Below, piece after piece: positions 63,288 to 64,000 of a stretch of DNA of 64,000 nucleotides (position 1 is its first letter; each line of letters begins with the position of its first letter). The translations under genes were made by a program, and so were the position numbers. The stretch covers positions 106,185,856 through 106,249,855 of the forward strand of contig CM059190.1 of assembly GCA_030323885.1 (NCBI GenBank), given 5' to 3'. The notes below the pieces were generated by a model. The model made no database searches and was not told where the DNA came from. It worked only from the letters and a program-made list of their open reading frames with translations. Origin of the DNA: Branchipolynoe longqiensis (lineage: Eukaryota > Annelida > Polychaeta > Phyllodocida > Polynoidae).

Positions 63288-64000
63288 CTAAGACGCATGT
63301 GACTGAGCATTGCGAGAGTTCTCAGGTGGTGGCTAACCAGGGCCTCCCAGAGGAACGCGGGGGGGGTTGGAGGTGTTGGAGGATTCATGGCCAACTTCAA
63401 ACAATAGATTTTGCTTCAATATCAGGCTTTATGGTTTAAAAACAACACAAAAATAACGCTGATGTATGAACACAAGTCTTATGAGAAAGCACCCTGGCCT
63501 TCTTGCTACATTGGTTTTTTATACTCCTGGAGTTTGGGTTGTTGTAGTCTTTTTAGATGAAGCTTGTTTACGCTTAACAGACTTCCACAAGGCTTTGTGA
63601 TGTCTTAACTTTGATTTAGTTTACTCTTAACTCCAGTATTGCAACAACTGTGTGGTCTTGCCACATTCTGCTTTTCTTTTGCTTTAAAAAAAAAGAAGAA
63701 TATAATCTTACTAATTATCCAGGCAATTTTCATGTTTTTGTTGTTTTAATTAGAGGATATCACACTCAGTGCTATGGGCAAGCCGGTAAATTATTGTGTT
63801 TTTTCCTGATACTTCTATTTTTCCTTGTGTTCCCAGAAATTCAACACAACATTCGCGTGACTTAAATAGGGATAAGACATTTCCGCCAGTTTTGTTAATC
63901 CACATCTTAGGTTTGTTTTTCAAATTAATTTGACAACAAAAAACACCGTATTTAACATACTCTCCATCTATTACCTAAATATGGAGGAGTATTTGAAATA
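63288..64000. other. Intergenic sequence to window end, nothing recognised
   Basis: AT-rich. A 71-codon hydrophobic frame at 63650-63865 has no support. Confidence 0.5.

Noticed and set aside
63650..63865. 71-codon hydrophobic frame as a small membrane protein
   Set aside because: AT-rich sequence easily gives Phe/Leu runs; no start context or homology visible.

Overview
The window is animal nuclear DNA, most likely from a mollusc. It carries two spliced metazoan genes, very dense tandem repeats, two tRNA-derived SINE families of a kind common in mollusc genomes, many small foldback elements (MITEs), and both Ty3/gypsy and DIRS-type (tyrosine-recombinase) retrotransposons. I see no prokaryotic operon, CRISPR array, rRNA or intact tRNA gene. 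The species cannot be named from sequence alone.

Positions 1-22,400 (+ strand) hold the 3' half of an RGS12/RGS14/loco-type regulator of G-protein signalling. Seven coding segments join in consistent phase: 235-317, 6148-6324 (first Ras-binding domain), 9485-9682 (second Ras-binding domain), 11064-11154, 17649-17821, 19920-20103 and 20528-21651 (GoLoco motif, long Pro/Ser/Gly tail, stop). The PDZ/PTB/RGS part must lie before position 1. About 10 kb of this stretch is tandem array: 122- and 107-bp units (480-2630), 66-bp (6350-9440), polypyrimidine (11275-11995), 63-bp hairpin units (14365-17190), 97-bp units that copy an exon end and its splice donor (17785-18172), 73-bp (19543-19912) and 33-bp units that begin on the stop codon (21637-22400). 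SINEs and foldback elements fill much of the rest.

Positions 22,400-38,000 are intergenic and mobile. After more repeats and two related TIR elements comes a gypsy pol remnant (26243-27243). Then follows a nested cluster: a minus-strand gypsy element (27453-36828, 183-bp LTRs, GTATG target duplication) interrupted by a second, internally deleted gypsy element (28864-30998, 126-bp LTRs, GGAAC duplication) and by a non-autonomous DIRS-like element with split direct repeats (about 31130-33832). All are damaged.

Positions 38,000-48,700 hold a complete RNF139/TRC8-type membrane RING E3 ligase in two exons (38382-38550 and 46073-47886; 660 residues predicted), with a pair of ETS-type sites upstream and a 7.5-kb intron full of MITEs.

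Positions 48,700-54,310 are a degenerate DIRS1-like element with inverted termini, gag, RT/RNase H/methyltransferase-like pol and a tyrosine recombinase whose second catalytic Arg is Gln. SINE pieces interrupt its gag. A 77-bp array (54490-55425), a 404-bp MITE, a mollusc-type SINE (58795-59105), a hAT-like element and several short arrays fill the rest, with no convincing gene from 55.5 to 64 kb.

I found no wholly new biological system. The most unusual items are the splice-donor array, the stop-codon/PDZ-ligand array, the three-level retroelement nest, and two different DIRS architectures within 20 kb of each other.
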